In this document: positions 1 through 9,769 of the stretch, one piece after another
Layout: every line of letters begins with the position of its first letter
Position numbering within the stretch: the first letter of the stretch is position 1
Assembly (NCBI GenBank): GCA_902826885.1
Contig: CADEGL010000005.1
Span: 14,027 to 78,026 of the forward strand
Reading direction: 5' to 3'
DNA from: an uncultured Alphaproteobacteria bacterium
GTDB lineage: Bacteria > Pseudomonadota > Alphaproteobacteria > CADEGL01
Length of the DNA stretch: 64,000 nt
The notes under the pieces: generated by a model
Database searches by the model: none
Told to the model about the DNA's origin: nothing
Seen by the model: only the letters and a program-made list of their open reading frames with translations
Made by a program: the position numbers and the translations under genes

Positions 1-292
1 CCACGACGGGGAACGAGACAAAGGCGGCCATGAAGAAGGCCACCTTAACGTAGGTGAAGAAGGCCTCGGTCAAGGCGGTATAGATCATCCGGTGGCTGCC
101 GCCCGACGCCTCGATGCGTTCGCTCAACGGCGCGACCAGAAATCTGAAAATCGGCTCGGCGAAGTGATAGCTGACCAAGAAGGCGATGATGAAGGCGATG
201 GCGGAATAGATGAGCCGCGTGCGCAACTCCATCAGATGCGCCATCAGAGGCATCCGCTTTTCTTCTTCGTTCTCGTTCTTGGTTTCCGACAT
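1..292 (-). CDS. tatC: Sec-independent protein translocase TatC (N-terminal part, cut by window edge)
   Basis: TatC is the multi-spanning inner-membrane receptor of the twin-arginine translocase and recognises signal peptides of folded proteins. The visible 97 residues show a charged, Glu/Lys-rich start, then the family hallmark MAHLMELRTRL at the cytoplasmic edge of the first membrane helix, followed by that helix and the periplasmic loop. The rest of the gene lies beyond base 1. It sits 17 bp after tatB in the order tatA-tatB-tatC, so identity is secure. An alternative in-frame Met just before PLMAHL would shorten it by 13 residues. Confidence 0.95.
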   Translation of the reverse strand, partial: MSETKNENEEEKRMPLMAHLMELRTRLIYSAIAFIIAFLVSYHFAEPIFRFLVAPLSERIEASGGSHRMIYTALTEAFFTYVKVAFFMAAFVSFPVV

Positions 293-309
293 CGCCCCCA
301 CCTGCCTCG

Positions 310-687
310 TCAGGTGCGCGCTGGCGTTTCGCCTTGCGGCGTCGCGGGGGGTGCAGAGGTCTCAGTTGCGGGCGCCGCGGCAGGCGGCAGCGCGGCGGGT
401 GCCGGCGGGGTTTCGATCTTCAAGGCGTTCTCGACCGTGCCGGAGGGATCGATCGTGCGCGCGACCAAGTCTGGATTGGTGGCCTTCTCCAATTCGCGCT
501 TCACTTCGTCCAGTTCAGCTTGGCGCACCATCTCGTCCACATGACCCTGGAAGTCGCGCACCATGCCGCGCGCCTTGCGCGTCCAGTAGGTGAACAGCTT
601 AAGAGCTTTGGGCAGGTCCTTAGGGCCGAGGACGATCAGGGCGATCACCCCGATGACCAGCAGTTCGGACCAGGCGATGTCGAGCAT
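310..687 (-). CDS. tatB: Sec-independent protein translocase subunit TatB
   Basis: A 125-residue single-span protein that partners TatC in the substrate-binding complex of the Tat pathway. The first 20 residues form the membrane helix (SELLVIGVIALIVLGPKDLP, with the conserved Gly-Pro at the hinge). An amphipathic, charged helix follows to about residue 70, and the tail is Pro/Ala-rich and low in complexity, as is usual for alphaproteobacterial TatB. It lies between tatA (47 bp upstream) and tatC (17 bp downstream) on the same strand. Confidence 0.95.
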   Translation of the reverse strand: MLDIAWSELLVIGVIALIVLGPKDLPKALKLFTYWTRKARGMVRDFQGHVDEMVRQAELDEVKRELEKATNPDLVARTIDPSGTVENALKIETPPAPAALPPAAAPATETSAPPATPQGETPART

Positions 688-734
688 GGCGGCCTATCGT
701 GCCGCACCGCGCCAGCGCGGCCGCGGCCGTTCGC

Positions 735-983
735 TCAGGTCTTGACCGCGTCGTCCTTGCGGACCGGCTGCTCGGTGGAGCTGGCGTTCGCGCTGATGGA
801 CGACTGCTGCGGCGCTGCGGTCGTGTCGGAAGACTGGCCTTCGTCGGTGCTCACGCCCTTCTTGAAGTTCTTAATGCCTTTGCCGAGGTCGCCCATCATC
901 TTCGAGAGCTTGCCGCCGCCGCCGAACAGGATGAGCACGATGGCTAGGACGATGAGCCAATGCCAGATGCTGTTGAACCCCAT
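735..983 (-). CDS. tatA: Sec-independent protein translocase subunit TatA
   Basis: An 82-residue TatA, the pore-forming subunit of the twin-arginine translocase. The start [21 protein letters not shown] gives the short membrane helix. The hinge [24 protein letters not shown] is the TatA signature: Phe-Gly hinge, then an amphipathic helix with the G-x-x-x-K-x-F-K pattern. The Ser/Thr/Gln-rich tail is disordered. In many relatives tatA follows scpB directly; here a two-gene ABC transporter lies between them and the gap to it is 95 bp, so tatABC may have its own promoter. Confidence 0.95.
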   Translation of the reverse strand: MGFNSIWHWLIVLAIVLILFGGGGKLSKMMGDLGKGIKNFKKGVSTDEGQSSDTTAAPQQSSISANASSTEQPVRKDDAVKT

Positions 984-1078
984 GCGAGGTACTCCACTAA
1001 AACTGCAGAAAAAACGCGCCGCGCGGCCGGATCATGGCAGAAGACGCCATAGGGGGCAACGAGCGCTTCCCCATGAAT

Positions 1079-2158
1079 CTAGGGTGTCGAGGCAGGAAAT
1101 ACAAAGGCTTGGCTAATATCGAGGGACACTTCCACCGTGTCGCCCTCGGCGAAGGCCACATGCTTGGGCACGCGGCTGTGCAGGTGCAGCGCCCTGCCCT
1201 CTTCGCCTTCCATGTTGAGGTGAAGAAGCGTACTGCGGCCGAGCAGCCGCGCGGCCGTGACCCTTGCGCTGGGCCGGTCGGGCTTCGTATCGGGCGCCCA
1301 TGCCAAGTGAAGCGCCTCGGGCCGGATCAGGATTTCGACCGGCGTCCCGTTTGGGAGCTGTCCCGCATCGAGCGCGCCGAACACCGTGGTCACGCGGCCG
1401 CCTGTGACCGTTCCGGTCAGACGGTTGACGTCGGAGAAAAAGGACGCCGCGAAGGAACTGGCTGGATGAAAGTAAAGTTCGACGGGCCTGCCGATCTGTT
1501 CCAGGTGTCCGTCCCGCATGAGCGCGATCCGGTCGGCCATGAACATGGCTTCTTCCGGATCGTGGGTGACCAGCAAGGTCGCCGCGCCGCTTTCCTTCAG
1601 CACATGCAGCGTTTCGTCGCGGATATGGTCCTTGAGGCGCGAATCGAGCCCGGAGAACGGTTCGTCGAGCAGCATCACGCGCGGCTTCGGCGCGAGTGCC
1701 CGGGCCAGGGCCACGCGTTGTTGCTGACCGCCCGAGAGCATATGGGGATAGGCGTCGGCCAGATCGTCGACGTGGAATTTCGCCAACGTCTCGAGGGCGC
1801 GCGCCCGGCGCGCGGACGGCGCTAGGGCGTGCAGGCCGAATGCCACGTTGGCCGCCACGGACAGATGGGGAAACAGAGCGAAATCCTGGAACACCATGCC
1901 GATGCCGCGCAGTTCCGGCGGCACATTGGCGCCCCCGCCTCCGCACGCGGCCAGTTCGCCCGCGATATGCAGGTGGCCATGCTGAAGCGTCTCCAGCCCC
2001 GCGGCCAGCCGAAGCAACGTGGACTTGCCGCAGCCGGATGGCCCGACGAGACACAAAACCTCGCCCGCGCCGATGGCGAAAGAGACGTCTTCGACCGCGC
2101 GCACGCGTTCGTAGGCGTGGCTGACATGCTCGAAGGAGAGCGCGGGTTTAGCCGTCAT
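1079..2158 (-). CDS. ABC transporter ATP-binding protein, ferric iron (FbpC) type
   Basis: The ATPase of an importer, 359 residues from the chosen ATG at 2158, which overlaps the permease stop by 11 bp; a longer reading into the permease gene has no support. Walker [10 protein letters not shown] is at residues 39-47, with a Q-loop at [11 protein letters not shown], the signature [15 protein letters not shown], Walker [13 protein letters not shown] and the switch histidine in [10 protein letters not shown]. The last third is a TOBE-like regulatory region. The FbpC assignment rests on the fused two-domain permease next door and on general similarity. Other small ions such as thiamine or sulfate are possible, because no binding protein is encoded nearby. 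Confidence 0.85.
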   Translation of the reverse strand: MTAKPALSFEHVSHAYERVRAVEDVSFAIGAGEVLCLVGPSGCGKSTLLRLAAGLETLQHGHLHIAGELAACGGGGANVPPELRGIGMVFQDFALFPHLSVAANVAFGLHALAPSARRARALETLAKFHVDDLADAYPHMLSGGQQQRVALARALAPKPRVMLLDEPFSGLDSRLKDHIRDETLHVLKESGAATLLVTHDPEEAMFMADRIALMRDGHLEQIGRPVELYFHPASSFAASFFSDVNRLTGTVTGGRVTTVFGALDAGQLPNGTPVEILIRPEALHLAWAPDTKPDRPSARVTAARLLGRSTLLHLNMEGEEGRALHLHSRVPKHVAFAEGDTVEVSLDISQAFVFPASTP

Positions 2159-3818
2159 GGCCGGGCCTCGACCGTGCGATGCCGCGGGACAGCACGATGA
2201 CGGGCATAAGCCCGACCAGGACAATCATCAGCGCGGGCGCCGAAGCCGCGCGAAGCTGCTCGTCGCCGACCAACTCATAAACCCGGATCGCCAGCGTGTC
2301 GAAATTGAACGGGCGGATCATCAGCGTGGCGGGCAATTCCTTCATCACATCGACGAACACCAGCATGGAGGCCGTGAGCACGCTGCTCCAAACCATGGGC
2401 AGATGCACGCGCGCCAGCGTGGACAAGGGCCCGCGCCCCAGGACGCGCGCGGCGGCTTCCATGCTGCCCGTCACTTTGGCGAAGCCGGCCTCCACGCTGT
2501 TGAAGGCCACGGCGAAGAAACGCACCAGATAGGCGAAGATCACGGCCGCGATCGTACCGCTGAGCAGCAGCCCGGTGGAGACGCCAAGATTGGCGCGCAT
2601 CCAGGCATCGAGCGCGTTGTCGAACCAGCCGAACGGAAGCAAGACGCCGACCGCGACCACGGAACCCGGCACGGCATAACCCGTGCTGGCCAACCGCGCG
2701 GCGAAGACGCCGAGACGGCTGGGCCGCAGGCGCAGCCCATAGGCCACGGCCAGCGACAGCGCGACCACCAAGGCACCCGCGACGGTGGCCAACACCAAAC
2801 TGTTGCCCGCAAAACGCAAGAAGCGCGGATCGGCGAAATTATTGGGGTCTTCGACGGTCCAGGTTAGCAACGCGCCGACGGGAATCCCGAAGCCGATCAC
2901 GGGCGGCAGCGCGCAGGCCAAAACCGCGCCGGTACGCCTCGCGCCTTTCAGCGGATAGCTGGGCAGGCGCTGATACCGCGTCGAGCCGTGGTGAAAGCGC
3001 GCGGTGCCGCGCGACCAACGTTCCAGCGCCAGCACGGCGAAGATGAACAGCATCAGGATGGCCGATAGTTGCGCCGCCGCGGTCGGCGATCCGAGCGCCA
3101 ACCAGGTGCGGTAGATGCCGGTCGAGAACGTGTCGACCGCGAAGAACTGCACCGTGCCGAAATCGTTGAGCACTTCCATCAGCACCAACGCCAGCCCGGC
3201 CGCGATGCCCGGCCGCGCGAGGGGCAGCGCGACGTGCAGGAAACTATGCCACGCCCCACGCCCCAGCGTGCGGCTGACCTCAAGCGCGGCGACGGATTGG
3301 TTGAGGAAGGCCGCGCGCGCGAGAAGATAGACGTAGGGATAGAGCACGAGCGTGAGCATGGCGATCGCGCCGCCCAGCGAGCGGATGGGTGGAAACCAGT
3401 AATCCTGCCGCGTCAGGTGGAACGTCGCGCGCAGCCAGGTTTGAACCGGTCCCGGCACGTCCAGAAGCCCGGTATAGGTATAGGCGATGACATAGGCCGG
3501 CATGGCGATGGGCAGAAGAAGCGCCCACTCGAAGAACCGGCGGCCGGGAAAGCGGCACATGGTGACGAGCCAAGCCGTCGAGACGCCAATCGTCAGCACG
3601 CCCACCCCGACGCCGAGCATCAACCAGACCGTGTTCGCGACGTAACGCGGCAGGACGGTCGAGGCCAGATGCCCCCATACCTCGCCGAAGGGCGCGAAGA
3701 CATGGCTCAGCACGACGAGCACGGGCAACGTCACGGGGATCGCAACGGCGCAAGCCAGAAGGGCCCAGCCATCGACGCGCAAACGGCGCGCGGCGGGAAG
3801 TGTGGCCGCCGCACTCAT
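2148..3818 (-). CDS. ABC transporter permease, FbpB-type fused two-domain
   Basis: A 556-residue inner-membrane permease with about twelve predicted spans in two homologous halves. Each half carries a binding-protein-dependent transport motif with the EAA loop: EVSRTLGRGAWHSFLHVALP in the first half and the EAAARVLGRGP stretch in the second. This fused architecture is typical of ferric-iron (Fbp/Sfu) permeases. The ATPase follows with an 11-bp overlap, so the two are translationally coupled. The periplasmic binding protein is missing from the neighbourhood. The pair sits between scpB and tatA, breaking a commonly conserved gene order. Confidence 0.85.
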   Translation of the reverse strand: MSAAATLPAARRLRVDGWALLACAVAIPVTLPVLVVLSHVFAPFGEVWGHLASTVLPRYVANTVWLMLGVGVGVLTIGVSTAWLVTMCRFPGRRFFEWALLLPIAMPAYVIAYTYTGLLDVPGPVQTWLRATFHLTRQDYWFPPIRSLGGAIAMLTLVLYPYVYLLARAAFLNQSVAALEVSRTLGRGAWHSFLHVALPLARPGIAAGLALVLMEVLNDFGTVQFFAVDTFSTGIYRTWLALGSPTAAAQLSAILMLFIFAVLALERWSRGTARFHHGSTRYQRLPSYPLKGARRTGAVLACALPPVIGFGIPVGALLTWTVEDPNNFADPRFLRFAGNSLVLATVAGALVVALSLAVAYGLRLRPSRLGVFAARLASTGYAVPGSVVAVGVLLPFGWFDNALDAWMRANLGVSTGLLLSGTIAAVIFAYLVRFFAVAFNSVEAGFAKVTGSMEAAARVLGRGPLSTLARVHLPMVWSSVLTASMLVFVDVMKELPATLMIRPFNFDTLAIRVYELVGDEQLRAASAPALMIVLVGLMPVIVLSRGIARSRPGHDG

Positions 3819-3860
3819 GCGCGGTCCGTCAGCGCGTTATCGGAAGACGGCCTGGAGCCG

Positions 3861-4538
3861 TCAGTCGCGCACGGCTTCCCGGGGATCATCAGCGCCCTCT
3901 TCGTCTTCCGGCACCATGTCCCCTTCCGTTTCGTCCGGCAGAACCGGACGATTCTCGCCCGTATCCTCGCCATCGCGCGAGGGTTGGCCGCCGATGGCGG
4001 CCAGGGCGGGACGTTTGTCGAGCAGGCCCGCGGCCTTCAATTCCTCGATGCCGGGCAACGCGTCCAGGCTTTCGAGGCCGAAATGGGTCAGGAAATCACC
4101 GCTGGTGACCCAGGTGAGCGGTTGGCCGGGTGTCTCGCGGCGCTTGCCGGGCCGAATCCAGCCGGCTTCCAGCAAGGTGTCGACCGTGCCCTTGCTGACC
4201 GTCACGCCGCGGATGTCTTCGATCTCGGCGCGCGTGATGGGCTGGTGGTACGCGATGATGGCCAGGGTCTCGATACCCGCGCGCGACAGCTTGCGCGGCA
4301 GCGTGACCTCGGTGCGCAGATACTGTGCCAGGTCGGTCGCCGTGCGCAGCATCCAACGGTCGTTGACGCGTACCAGATTGACGCCGCGCGGAGCGTATTG
4401 CTCCTGCAGTTCGATCAAGAGCGCCTGGAGATCGGCGTCCTCGGGCATGCGCGCCTTGATGGAGGCGTCGTCGAGAGGCTCGGTGGCCGCGAAAAGAACG
4501 GCTTCGAGAATGCGGAGATGTTCGGTGTGCTCGGTCAT
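3861..4538 (-). CDS. scpB: Segregation and condensation protein ScpB
   Basis: A 225-residue winged-helix kleisin-associated protein of the SMC-ScpAB condensin complex, which compacts and segregates the chromosome. The N-terminal winged helix starts RILEAVLFAATEPL. The second carries the very conserved LAIIAYHQPITRAEIEDIRGV, residues about 90-110. The C-terminal 40 residues are acidic and probably disordered. It overlaps scpA by 4 bp (ATGA), as in most bacteria where the two products bind each other. Confidence 0.95.
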   Translation of the reverse strand: MTEHTEHLRILEAVLFAATEPLDDASIKARMPEDADLQALLIELQEQYAPRGVNLVRVNDRWMLRTATDLAQYLRTEVTLPRKLSRAGIETLAIIAYHQPITRAEIEDIRGVTVSKGTVDTLLEAGWIRPGKRRETPGQPLTWVTSGDFLTHFGLESLDALPGIEELKAAGLLDKRPALAAIGGQPSRDGEDTGENRPVLPDETEGDMVPEDEEGADDPREAVRD

Positions 4539-5335
4539 TCTTGTTCTTGTGCCCGCGCCTTGCGCAGGTAGATGGGGCCAAAGGTTTCAGTCTGGCGCAG
4601 CTGAATCGCGCGCACGCGCGCGAGCTCCAAGCTCGCGGCGAAGGTGGCTGCCAGGGCCGAGCGGGTCATCAACCCGCCCTTCAGGCCTGGCGGCAGGAAG
4701 CTGTTGAGCGTGCGCCAATCGGCGGCCTGACCGATCATGCCGGACAGCCGTTCCATGGCATCGTCCATGGAGAACAGCTCCAGCGTCGGCGCGATATGCA
4801 GCGTGCGCGTCTCCTTGCGCCGGCGTTGGTCGCCATAGGCGCTGAGAAGCTCGTAGAGCGAAATTTCGTACGGGCGGTGCGCGATGACGGTAATGCCTTC
4901 GGGCGCGCCGCGCGCGAACACGTCGACGCCCAGCTGCGGCCGGCCCATCAGACGCTGGCCGGATTCGCGCATGGCCTCCAGCCGCTGCAGCTGGAACCTG
5001 AGCGCCTCGGCCATGGCCTCGCCGCTTGGGGCGGCTTCGGCTTCTTCCGGCGTTTGCGGCAGCAGCAGCTTGGACTTCAGGAACGCGAGCCACGCCGCCA
5101 TGACCAGATAATCGGCGGCCAGTTCCAGGCGCAGCTTGCGCGCCTTGGCGACGAACACGAGATACTGCTCGGCGAGATGCAGGATGGAGATCTGCGCCAG
5201 ATCGACCTTCTGGTCGCGCGCCAGGTCGAGCAGCACGTCGAGCGGCCCTTCGTAGCCTTCGAGGCTGACGACGAGTTGGCTGTCGACGGCCCCATCGCCT
5301 TGCGGGGCTTCCTCGAAGGGAGGCTCTGTGTTCAT
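4535..5335 (-). CDS. scpA: Segregation and condensation protein ScpA (kleisin)
   Basis: A 266-residue kleisin that bridges the two heads of the SMC dimer. The hallmark LEGYEGPLDVLLDLARDQKV lies at about residues 26-45, followed by ISILHLAEQYL and DYLVMAAWLAFLKSKLLLP, all standard ScpA segments. The C-terminal winged helix is present (ELLSAYGDQRRRKE region and the RSALAATFAASLELAR stretch). It lies 9 bp after an M50 protease gene and overlaps scpB. It is a normal length for the family. Confidence 0.95.
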   Translation of the reverse strand: MNTEPPFEEAPQGDGAVDSQLVVSLEGYEGPLDVLLDLARDQKVDLAQISILHLAEQYLVFVAKARKLRLELAADYLVMAAWLAFLKSKLLLPQTPEEAEAAPSGEAMAEALRFQLQRLEAMRESGQRLMGRPQLGVDVFARGAPEGITVIAHRPYEISLYELLSAYGDQRRRKETRTLHIAPTLELFSMDDAMERLSGMIGQAADWRTLNSFLPPGLKGGLMTRSALAATFAASLELARVRAIQLRQTETFGPIYLRKARAQEQE

Positions 5336-5344
5336 CCGAACTCG

Positions 5345-6031
5345 CTACTCGAGGCCTGTCAAACCGACGATAAGGCGCAACAGGAACGTTGCCGGTTCGC
5401 CCACGAGCCAGTCGAAGATATTAAGGTCCAACCCGAGCTGCTGCCCGAGCAACGGCAGAATAAACAGCCCGCCGAGGATAATAAACAGTCCGATACGCTC
5501 CAGCCGGGCCAGCGGCCGTGCCAACGGGCTGGGCAAAATGCCCACGAGGACCCGTCCGCCGTCCAAAGGCGGGATCGGCAGCATGTTGAAGACGGCCAGC
5601 ATGACGTTGAGCTGGACCGAATTGACCAAGTTGGCGTCCGTCCATTGACCGACCGTGCCCGGCAGGAGCGCGCTGACATGGAGCGCCAGTGCCGAGAAGA
5701 ACGCCAGGATCAGATTGATGCCGGGGCCTGCCGCGGCCACCCAGATCATGTCCCGCTTGGGATGTTGCAAGCGGGAAAAATTGACCGGTACGGGCTTGGC
5801 CCAGCCGAACAGGAAGCGCACACCGGATAGAAGCAGCAACGCCGGTACGAGGATCGTTCCGACCGGATCGATGTGGCGCAGCGGATTGAAGGTGACGCGC
5901 CCCTGCCGATAGGCCGTGTCGTCGCCAAGGCGCCAGGCCACGAAGCCGTGCGCGGCCTCGTGCAGCGTAATGGCGAACACGGCCGGCAAGACCCAGATCG
6001 AGGCCGTATAGAGGATGTTTGCGATGTCCAA
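5345..6031 (-). CDS. Site-2-protease-like M50 membrane metallopeptidase
   Basis: A 228-residue polytopic membrane protein of the M50B group. The zinc site HEAAH is at residues 24-28 in the first span. The third ligand region NMLPIPPLDGGRVLVG (Asn-Pro-Asp-Gly type motif) lies near residue 150. Five to six hydrophobic segments are visible and there is no PDZ domain, unlike RseP. The physiological substrate is unknown. It sits 12 bp after nagZ and 9 bp before scpA on the same strand, a placement seen in other alphaproteobacteria as far as I recall. Confidence 0.88.
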   Translation of the reverse strand: MDIANILYTASIWVLPAVFAITLHEAAHGFVAWRLGDDTAYRQGRVTFNPLRHIDPVGTILVPALLLLSGVRFLFGWAKPVPVNFSRLQHPKRDMIWVAAAGPGINLILAFFSALALHVSALLPGTVGQWTDANLVNSVQLNVMLAVFNMLPIPPLDGGRVLVGILPSPLARPLARLERIGLFIILGGLFILPLLGQQLGLDLNIFDWLVGEPATFLLRLIVGLTGLE

Positions 6032-6043
6032 GGTGGCCTTCGC

Positions 6044-7072
6044 TTAGGCGTTGGCGAGAAGCGCGTCAAGCGCGGTGGCGGCTTCGCGCGTGTCGAAAGG
6101 CGCGAGGTGGGCCCGCCTCGCCTCTCCCGCCGCGATCCGGCGCCGTGCCGCCGGGGTCAACGGTCCGCATGCCGCCGCGATCTGTTCCATCTCTCCGGCA
6201 TTGCCGTTGCAGTGGAGCGCGACGTCGCAGCCAGCCTCCAAGGACAAGCGCGTCCGCTCCGCGAATGAGCCGCCCAGCGCCTTCATACTAAGGTCGTCGG
6301 ATAGGAGCACGCCGTCGAAGCCGATCCAGCCGCGGATCACTTGACTCACGATCGAAGGCGAAGTCGTGGCGGGGTGCTTCGCATCGAGCGCCGTGTAGAG
6401 GACGTGCGCGGTCATCGCCCATGGCATGTCGGCCAGATCGCGGAACGGGGCAAAATCGGCGGCTTCCAATTCCGCGCGGGACGCATCGACGGCGGGCAGT
6501 TCCAGATGGCTGTCGGCGCGGGCGCGGCCATGGCCTGGCACATGCTTCACGACCGGCAGCACGCCGCCTTCCAGCAGACCTTCGGCGACGGCGCGGCCGA
6601 GCGTGGCCACCTGCTCCGGATTCTCGCCATAGGCACGGTCGCCGATCACGTCGTGGGTCTCGGGCCGACGGACATCGAGCACGGGCGCGCAATCGACCGT
6701 GATGCCGAGGGCGTGAAGATCGTTCGCGATCAGGCGGGCGTTGAGCTTCGCCGCGCGCGCGGCAGCTTTCTTGTCGCGCGCCGCGAGGGCGGCGAAGCGC
6801 GCGGCGGCGGGCCGCTCGGGCCAATGCGGTGGACGCAGGCGCATTACCCGCCCGCCTTCCTGGTCGATCAGGACAGGCGCGTCGGCCCGCCCGACCGTCG
6901 CACGCAGCGCATCAACGAGCGTCCGAATCTGGTCCGGGTCGACGCAGTTACGCGCGAAGAGGATGAAGCCGAGCGGGTTCGTCTCGCGGAAGAACGAGGC
7001 TTCGGAAGGCGACAATCGCGGGCCGGCACAGCCGAAGATGACCGCGCGGGGACCGGCCTCACGGCCGGACAA
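6044..7072 (-). CDS. nagZ: Beta-N-acetylhexosaminidase NagZ
   Basis: A glycoside hydrolase family 3 enzyme that removes N-acetylglucosamine from anhydromuropeptides in cytoplasmic wall recycling. Seen: the family opening PRAVIFGCAGPRLSPSE, then ETNPLGFILFARNC, DQEGGRVMRLRPP, KHVPGHGRARADSH (the His/Asp catalytic loop) and the nucleophile region VLLSDDLSMKALGG. No ATG lies near the family start. I chose the TTG at 7072, which overlaps the upstream SPOR gene by 14 bp. An ATG at 7156 would overlap it by 98 bp and add an unrelated Arg-rich leader. Product identity is firm; the start is less so. Confidence 0.9.
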   Translation of the reverse strand: MSGREAGPRAVIFGCAGPRLSPSEASFFRETNPLGFILFARNCVDPDQIRTLVDALRATVGRADAPVLIDQEGGRVMRLRPPHWPERPAAARFAALAARDKKAAARAAKLNARLIANDLHALGITVDCAPVLDVRRPETHDVIGDRAYGENPEQVATLGRAVAEGLLEGGVLPVVKHVPGHGRARADSHLELPAVDASRAELEAADFAPFRDLADMPWAMTAHVLYTALDAKHPATTSPSIVSQVIRGWIGFDGVLLSDDLSMKALGGSFAERTRLSLEAGCDVALHCNGNAGEMEQIAAACGPLTPAARRRIAAGEARRAHLAPFDTREAATALDALLANA

Positions 7073-7988
7073 CGAGACACCCGATCTTGCGCGATTGGAG
7101 CGAACTGCACAGGGATTTGGCCGCCGTGTCGTCGGCCAACGGACCAGCCTGGACACGATAAAAAATGCCTTTGGCGCCCAGGTCCGCGCGCTGGATCGAC
7201 ATCGTCAGCGAGCCCAGTAAGTCGGAGTGGGCGGCCTTGGCCTTCGCCCACTCTTTCTCAGCCTGCTCCTGGGACGGGACGGAAGCGATCTGAACTTTGT
7301 AACTCCCGTTTTTGGCGGGTGCAGCGGTTGTCGGCGCAGGGGGCGCGGCGGCCGTTTTGGGCGTCTCAGCGGGCTTAGGCGCAGCTTGCGGAGCTGGCGT
7401 GGGCGTCGCGGCGATCGGCGGCGGTGCAGCCAGTTGGGCTGCAGTGGGTGGCTCGGGTTGCGGCGCCTTCGCGTCCGCGGCGGGTGCTTTAGCTTCGGGC
7501 GCCGGAGTTGGAGTTGGCGCGGGTGTGGTCGCCGGTGCGGGAGTCGGAGGCGCGGCCGCAGGCGGCGGTGTGGTGGGCGCAGCCGGTGCGGGTGTCGGAG
7601 CGGTGGCCTGCTGCTGCGGCTTCTTGGGTCGTGCGACCGGCTCTTCCGGCGGCGGCAGGAGTTGCTCGACCTTCTTGCTGTCGTCGGTCGGCTTCACACG
7701 GTCGAAGATCGTTTTGTCCTGGTGCGGCACCTTCATCCCACCGGGATCGTCGGGTTTCACCTTGCTTGGCCGCTGGTCGGCGCGGATTAGAGGAGCGGCG
7801 CCCTCGCTGCCCGTGCGCATGCCGATCGAATAGGCATACCAAGTGCCCGCGCCGAAGATGATCAGGACGACGGCGGCGATGGCACCCTTGATCCAAGGTT
7901 TGCGCCGGCGTTCGGGCGGCTGCTCGTCCACGCGTTCGTCGCGCGGGTCAGCCCGCAATTCGATGGGGGCATCCGACGGGTCGGACAT
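7059..7988 (-). CDS. SPOR-domain membrane-anchored protein
   Basis: A 309-residue bitopic protein. The short cytoplasmic head is charged, one membrane span runs about 34-54 (IKGAIAAVVLIIFGAGTWYA), and a long periplasmic linker of Pro/Ala/Thr repeats covers about 115-230. A C-terminal SPOR domain (GSYKVQIASVPSQEQAEKEW onward) should bind denuded glycan at the division septum. The ATG overlaps the argS stop by one base (TGATG), so translation is probably coupled. Position between argS and nagZ is standard in alphaproteobacteria and fits a wall-remodelling role. Confidence 0.9.
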   Translation of the reverse strand: MSDPSDAPIELRADPRDERVDEQPPERRRKPWIKGAIAAVVLIIFGAGTWYAYSIGMRTGSEGAAPLIRADQRPSKVKPDDPGGMKVPHQDKTIFDRVKPTDDSKKVEQLLPPPEEPVARPKKPQQQATAPTPAPAAPTTPPPAAAPPTPAPATTPAPTPTPAPEAKAPAADAKAPQPEPPTAAQLAAPPPIAATPTPAPQAAPKPAETPKTAAAPPAPTTAAPAKNGSYKVQIASVPSQEQAEKEWAKAKAAHSDLLGSLTMSIQRADLGAKGIFYRVQAGPLADDTAAKSLCSSLQSRKIGCLVVRP

Positions 7989-9769
7989 CAGCGCAACTCC
8001 TCGACCGGCTCGACGCCGAAGACCTGAAGGCCGGAGGCGATCACGATCGCCACGCCCCGCACCATGGCCATCCGCGCGCGCGTCAGGGCCGCATCGCCCG
8101 GCACGATGAAACGAAGCTGGGTCTCCTTATTGCCTCGCGACCAGAGGCTGTGGAATGCAGCCGCGAGTTCCGACAGGTAGAACGCCAGTCGATGGGGTTC
8201 GTGCGTTTCCGCGGCCATCTCCACTAGTCGCGGCCAACCCGCGATCAGCTTGATCAAACCCAACTCATCGGAATCGGTCAAGCGAGCAAGTTCCGCGGAC
8301 GCCAGCGACACGTCGCCAAGATCGAGGGACGGATCGATCTCTTTGGCCTGCCGCGCGACCGAACAGGCGCGCGCATGGGCGTATTGAACATAGAAGACCG
8401 GATTGTCCAACGACTGCTCCGTCACCTTCGATAGGTCAAAGTCGAGCGCGGCGTCGTTCTTGCGCGTCAGCATCATGAAGCGCACGACATCCTTGCCCAC
8501 CTCGTCCACCACTTCGCGCAGCGTGACGAACGTACCCGCGCGCTTCGACATGCGGACAGGCTGGCCTTTGTCGAGCAGGTTCACGAGCTGGCACAGCTTG
8601 ACGTCGAGCGCCCCCTTCCCGTCCGTGATGGCGGCGACAGCGGCTTTCATGCGCTTGACGTAGCCGCCATGGTCGGCGCCCCAAACGTCGATCAGGTCGG
8701 AATAGCCGCGCCGGAACTTGTCGAAATGATAGGCGATGTCGGCGGCGAAATAGGTCCAGGAGCCGTCCGATTTCTTCAGCGGGCGGTCGACGTCGTCGCC
8801 GAATTGGGTGGCGCGGAACAACGTCTGCGGGCGCGGCTCCCAATCGTCGGGCAACTGGCCTTTCGGCGGCTCCAGCGTGCCGACATAGATGTGGCCCTTC
8901 TTCTCCAGGTCGGCCAAAGCCTCGTCCACCCTGCCCGCGTCGATCATCGCGCGCTCGGAGGTGAAAACCTTTTGGTGGATGCCGAGGGCAGCCAGATCCT
9001 CGCGGATCAGGGCCATCATGGCGTCCACGGTGGCGATGCGGAACTGCGCCAGCCACGCTTCCGCCGGCTTGCCCGCGAAGACGTTGCCGTGGGCTTTGGC
9101 CAGCGCCTCTCCCACGGGCTTGAGGTAATCGCCCCGGTACTCCCAGTCCTGGCCAGGAAACAGGGTTTTGAAGCGCGCCTCGTCGATCGTCTGGCCCAGC
9201 GCTTCCAGGTAACGGACGTGGACCGAGTAGGCCAGCTTATCGACCTGGGCGCCGCCGTCGTTGATGTAGTACTCGCGCAGCACCGTGTGGCCGGCCTTTT
9301 CCAGCAGCGCGGCCAGCGCGTCGCCGACAACCGCGCCGCGCGCGTGGCCGACATGGAGGGGCCCCGTGGGGTTGGCCGAGACATATTCCACGTTGATCGG
9401 CGGCTTGCCCTTACCCCAGCCCGAATCGCCATAGCCGCGACCGGCCTTCAGCACCTCGGCCAGCCGCGCGTGCCAGAGTTCCTGGCGCAGGCGCAGGTTG
9501 ATGAAACCCGGGCCGGCGATCTCGACCGCGGTGACCCCGTCCAAAGTCTGGAGCCGTTCGCCCAGGAGCGCGGCCAGGTCGCGAGGCTTCATTCCGGCCG
9601 GCTTGGCCAGGACCATGGCGGCGTTGGTCGATAGGTCGCCATGGGCGGCGTCGCGGGGCGGCTCGACTGAAATGCGGTTGGGATCGAGTCCATCGGGCAG
9701 CTTTCCCGCGCGGACTAGGGATTTTAGTTCTGCTTCAACTAAATCTTTAAACTCATTGAATATATTCAT
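7988..9769 (-). CDS. argS: Arginyl-tRNA synthetase
   Basis: A 593-residue class I synthetase charging tRNA-Arg. The N-terminal tRNA D-loop binding domain is followed by the HIGH-type motif in [15 protein letters not shown] (about residue 130). The KMSK equivalent is in [21 protein letters not shown]. The DALR anticodon-binding domain is at the C-terminus. The first about 17 codons are unusually AT-rich compared with the rest of the gene, which may keep the start region unstructured. The start abuts the dgt stop with no gap. Confidence 0.97.
   Translation of the reverse strand: MNIFNEFKDLVEAELKSLVRAGKLPDGLDPNRISVEPPRDAAHGDLSTNAAMVLAKPAGMKPRDLAALLGERLQTLDGVTAVEIAGPGFINLRLRQELWHARLAEVLKAGRGYGDSGWGKGKPPINVEYVSANPTGPLHVGHARGAVVGDALAALLEKAGHTVLREYYINDGGAQVDKLAYSVHVRYLEALGQTIDEARFKTLFPGQDWEYRGDYLKPVGEALAKAHGNVFAGKPAEAWLAQFRIATVDAMMALIREDLAALGIHQKVFTSERAMIDAGRVDEALADLEKKGHIYVGTLEPPKGQLPDDWEPRPQTLFRATQFGDDVDRPLKKSDGSWTYFAADIAYHFDKFRRGYSDLIDVWGADHGGYVKRMKAAVAAITDGKGALDVKLCQLVNLLDKGQPVRMSKRAGTFVTLREVVDEVGKDVVRFMMLTRKNDAALDFDLSKVTEQSLDNPVFYVQYAHARACSVARQAKEIDPSLDLGDVSLASAELARLTDSDELGLIKLIAGWPRLVEMAAETHEPHRLAFYLSELAAAFHSLWSRGNKETQLRFIVPGDAALTRARMAMVRGVAIVIASGLQVFGVEPVEELR

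Noticed and set aside
3069-4571. Open frame of 500 codons on the plus strand opposite the ABC permease and scpB
   Set aside because: It is a shadow of genes with strong family signatures on the other strand.
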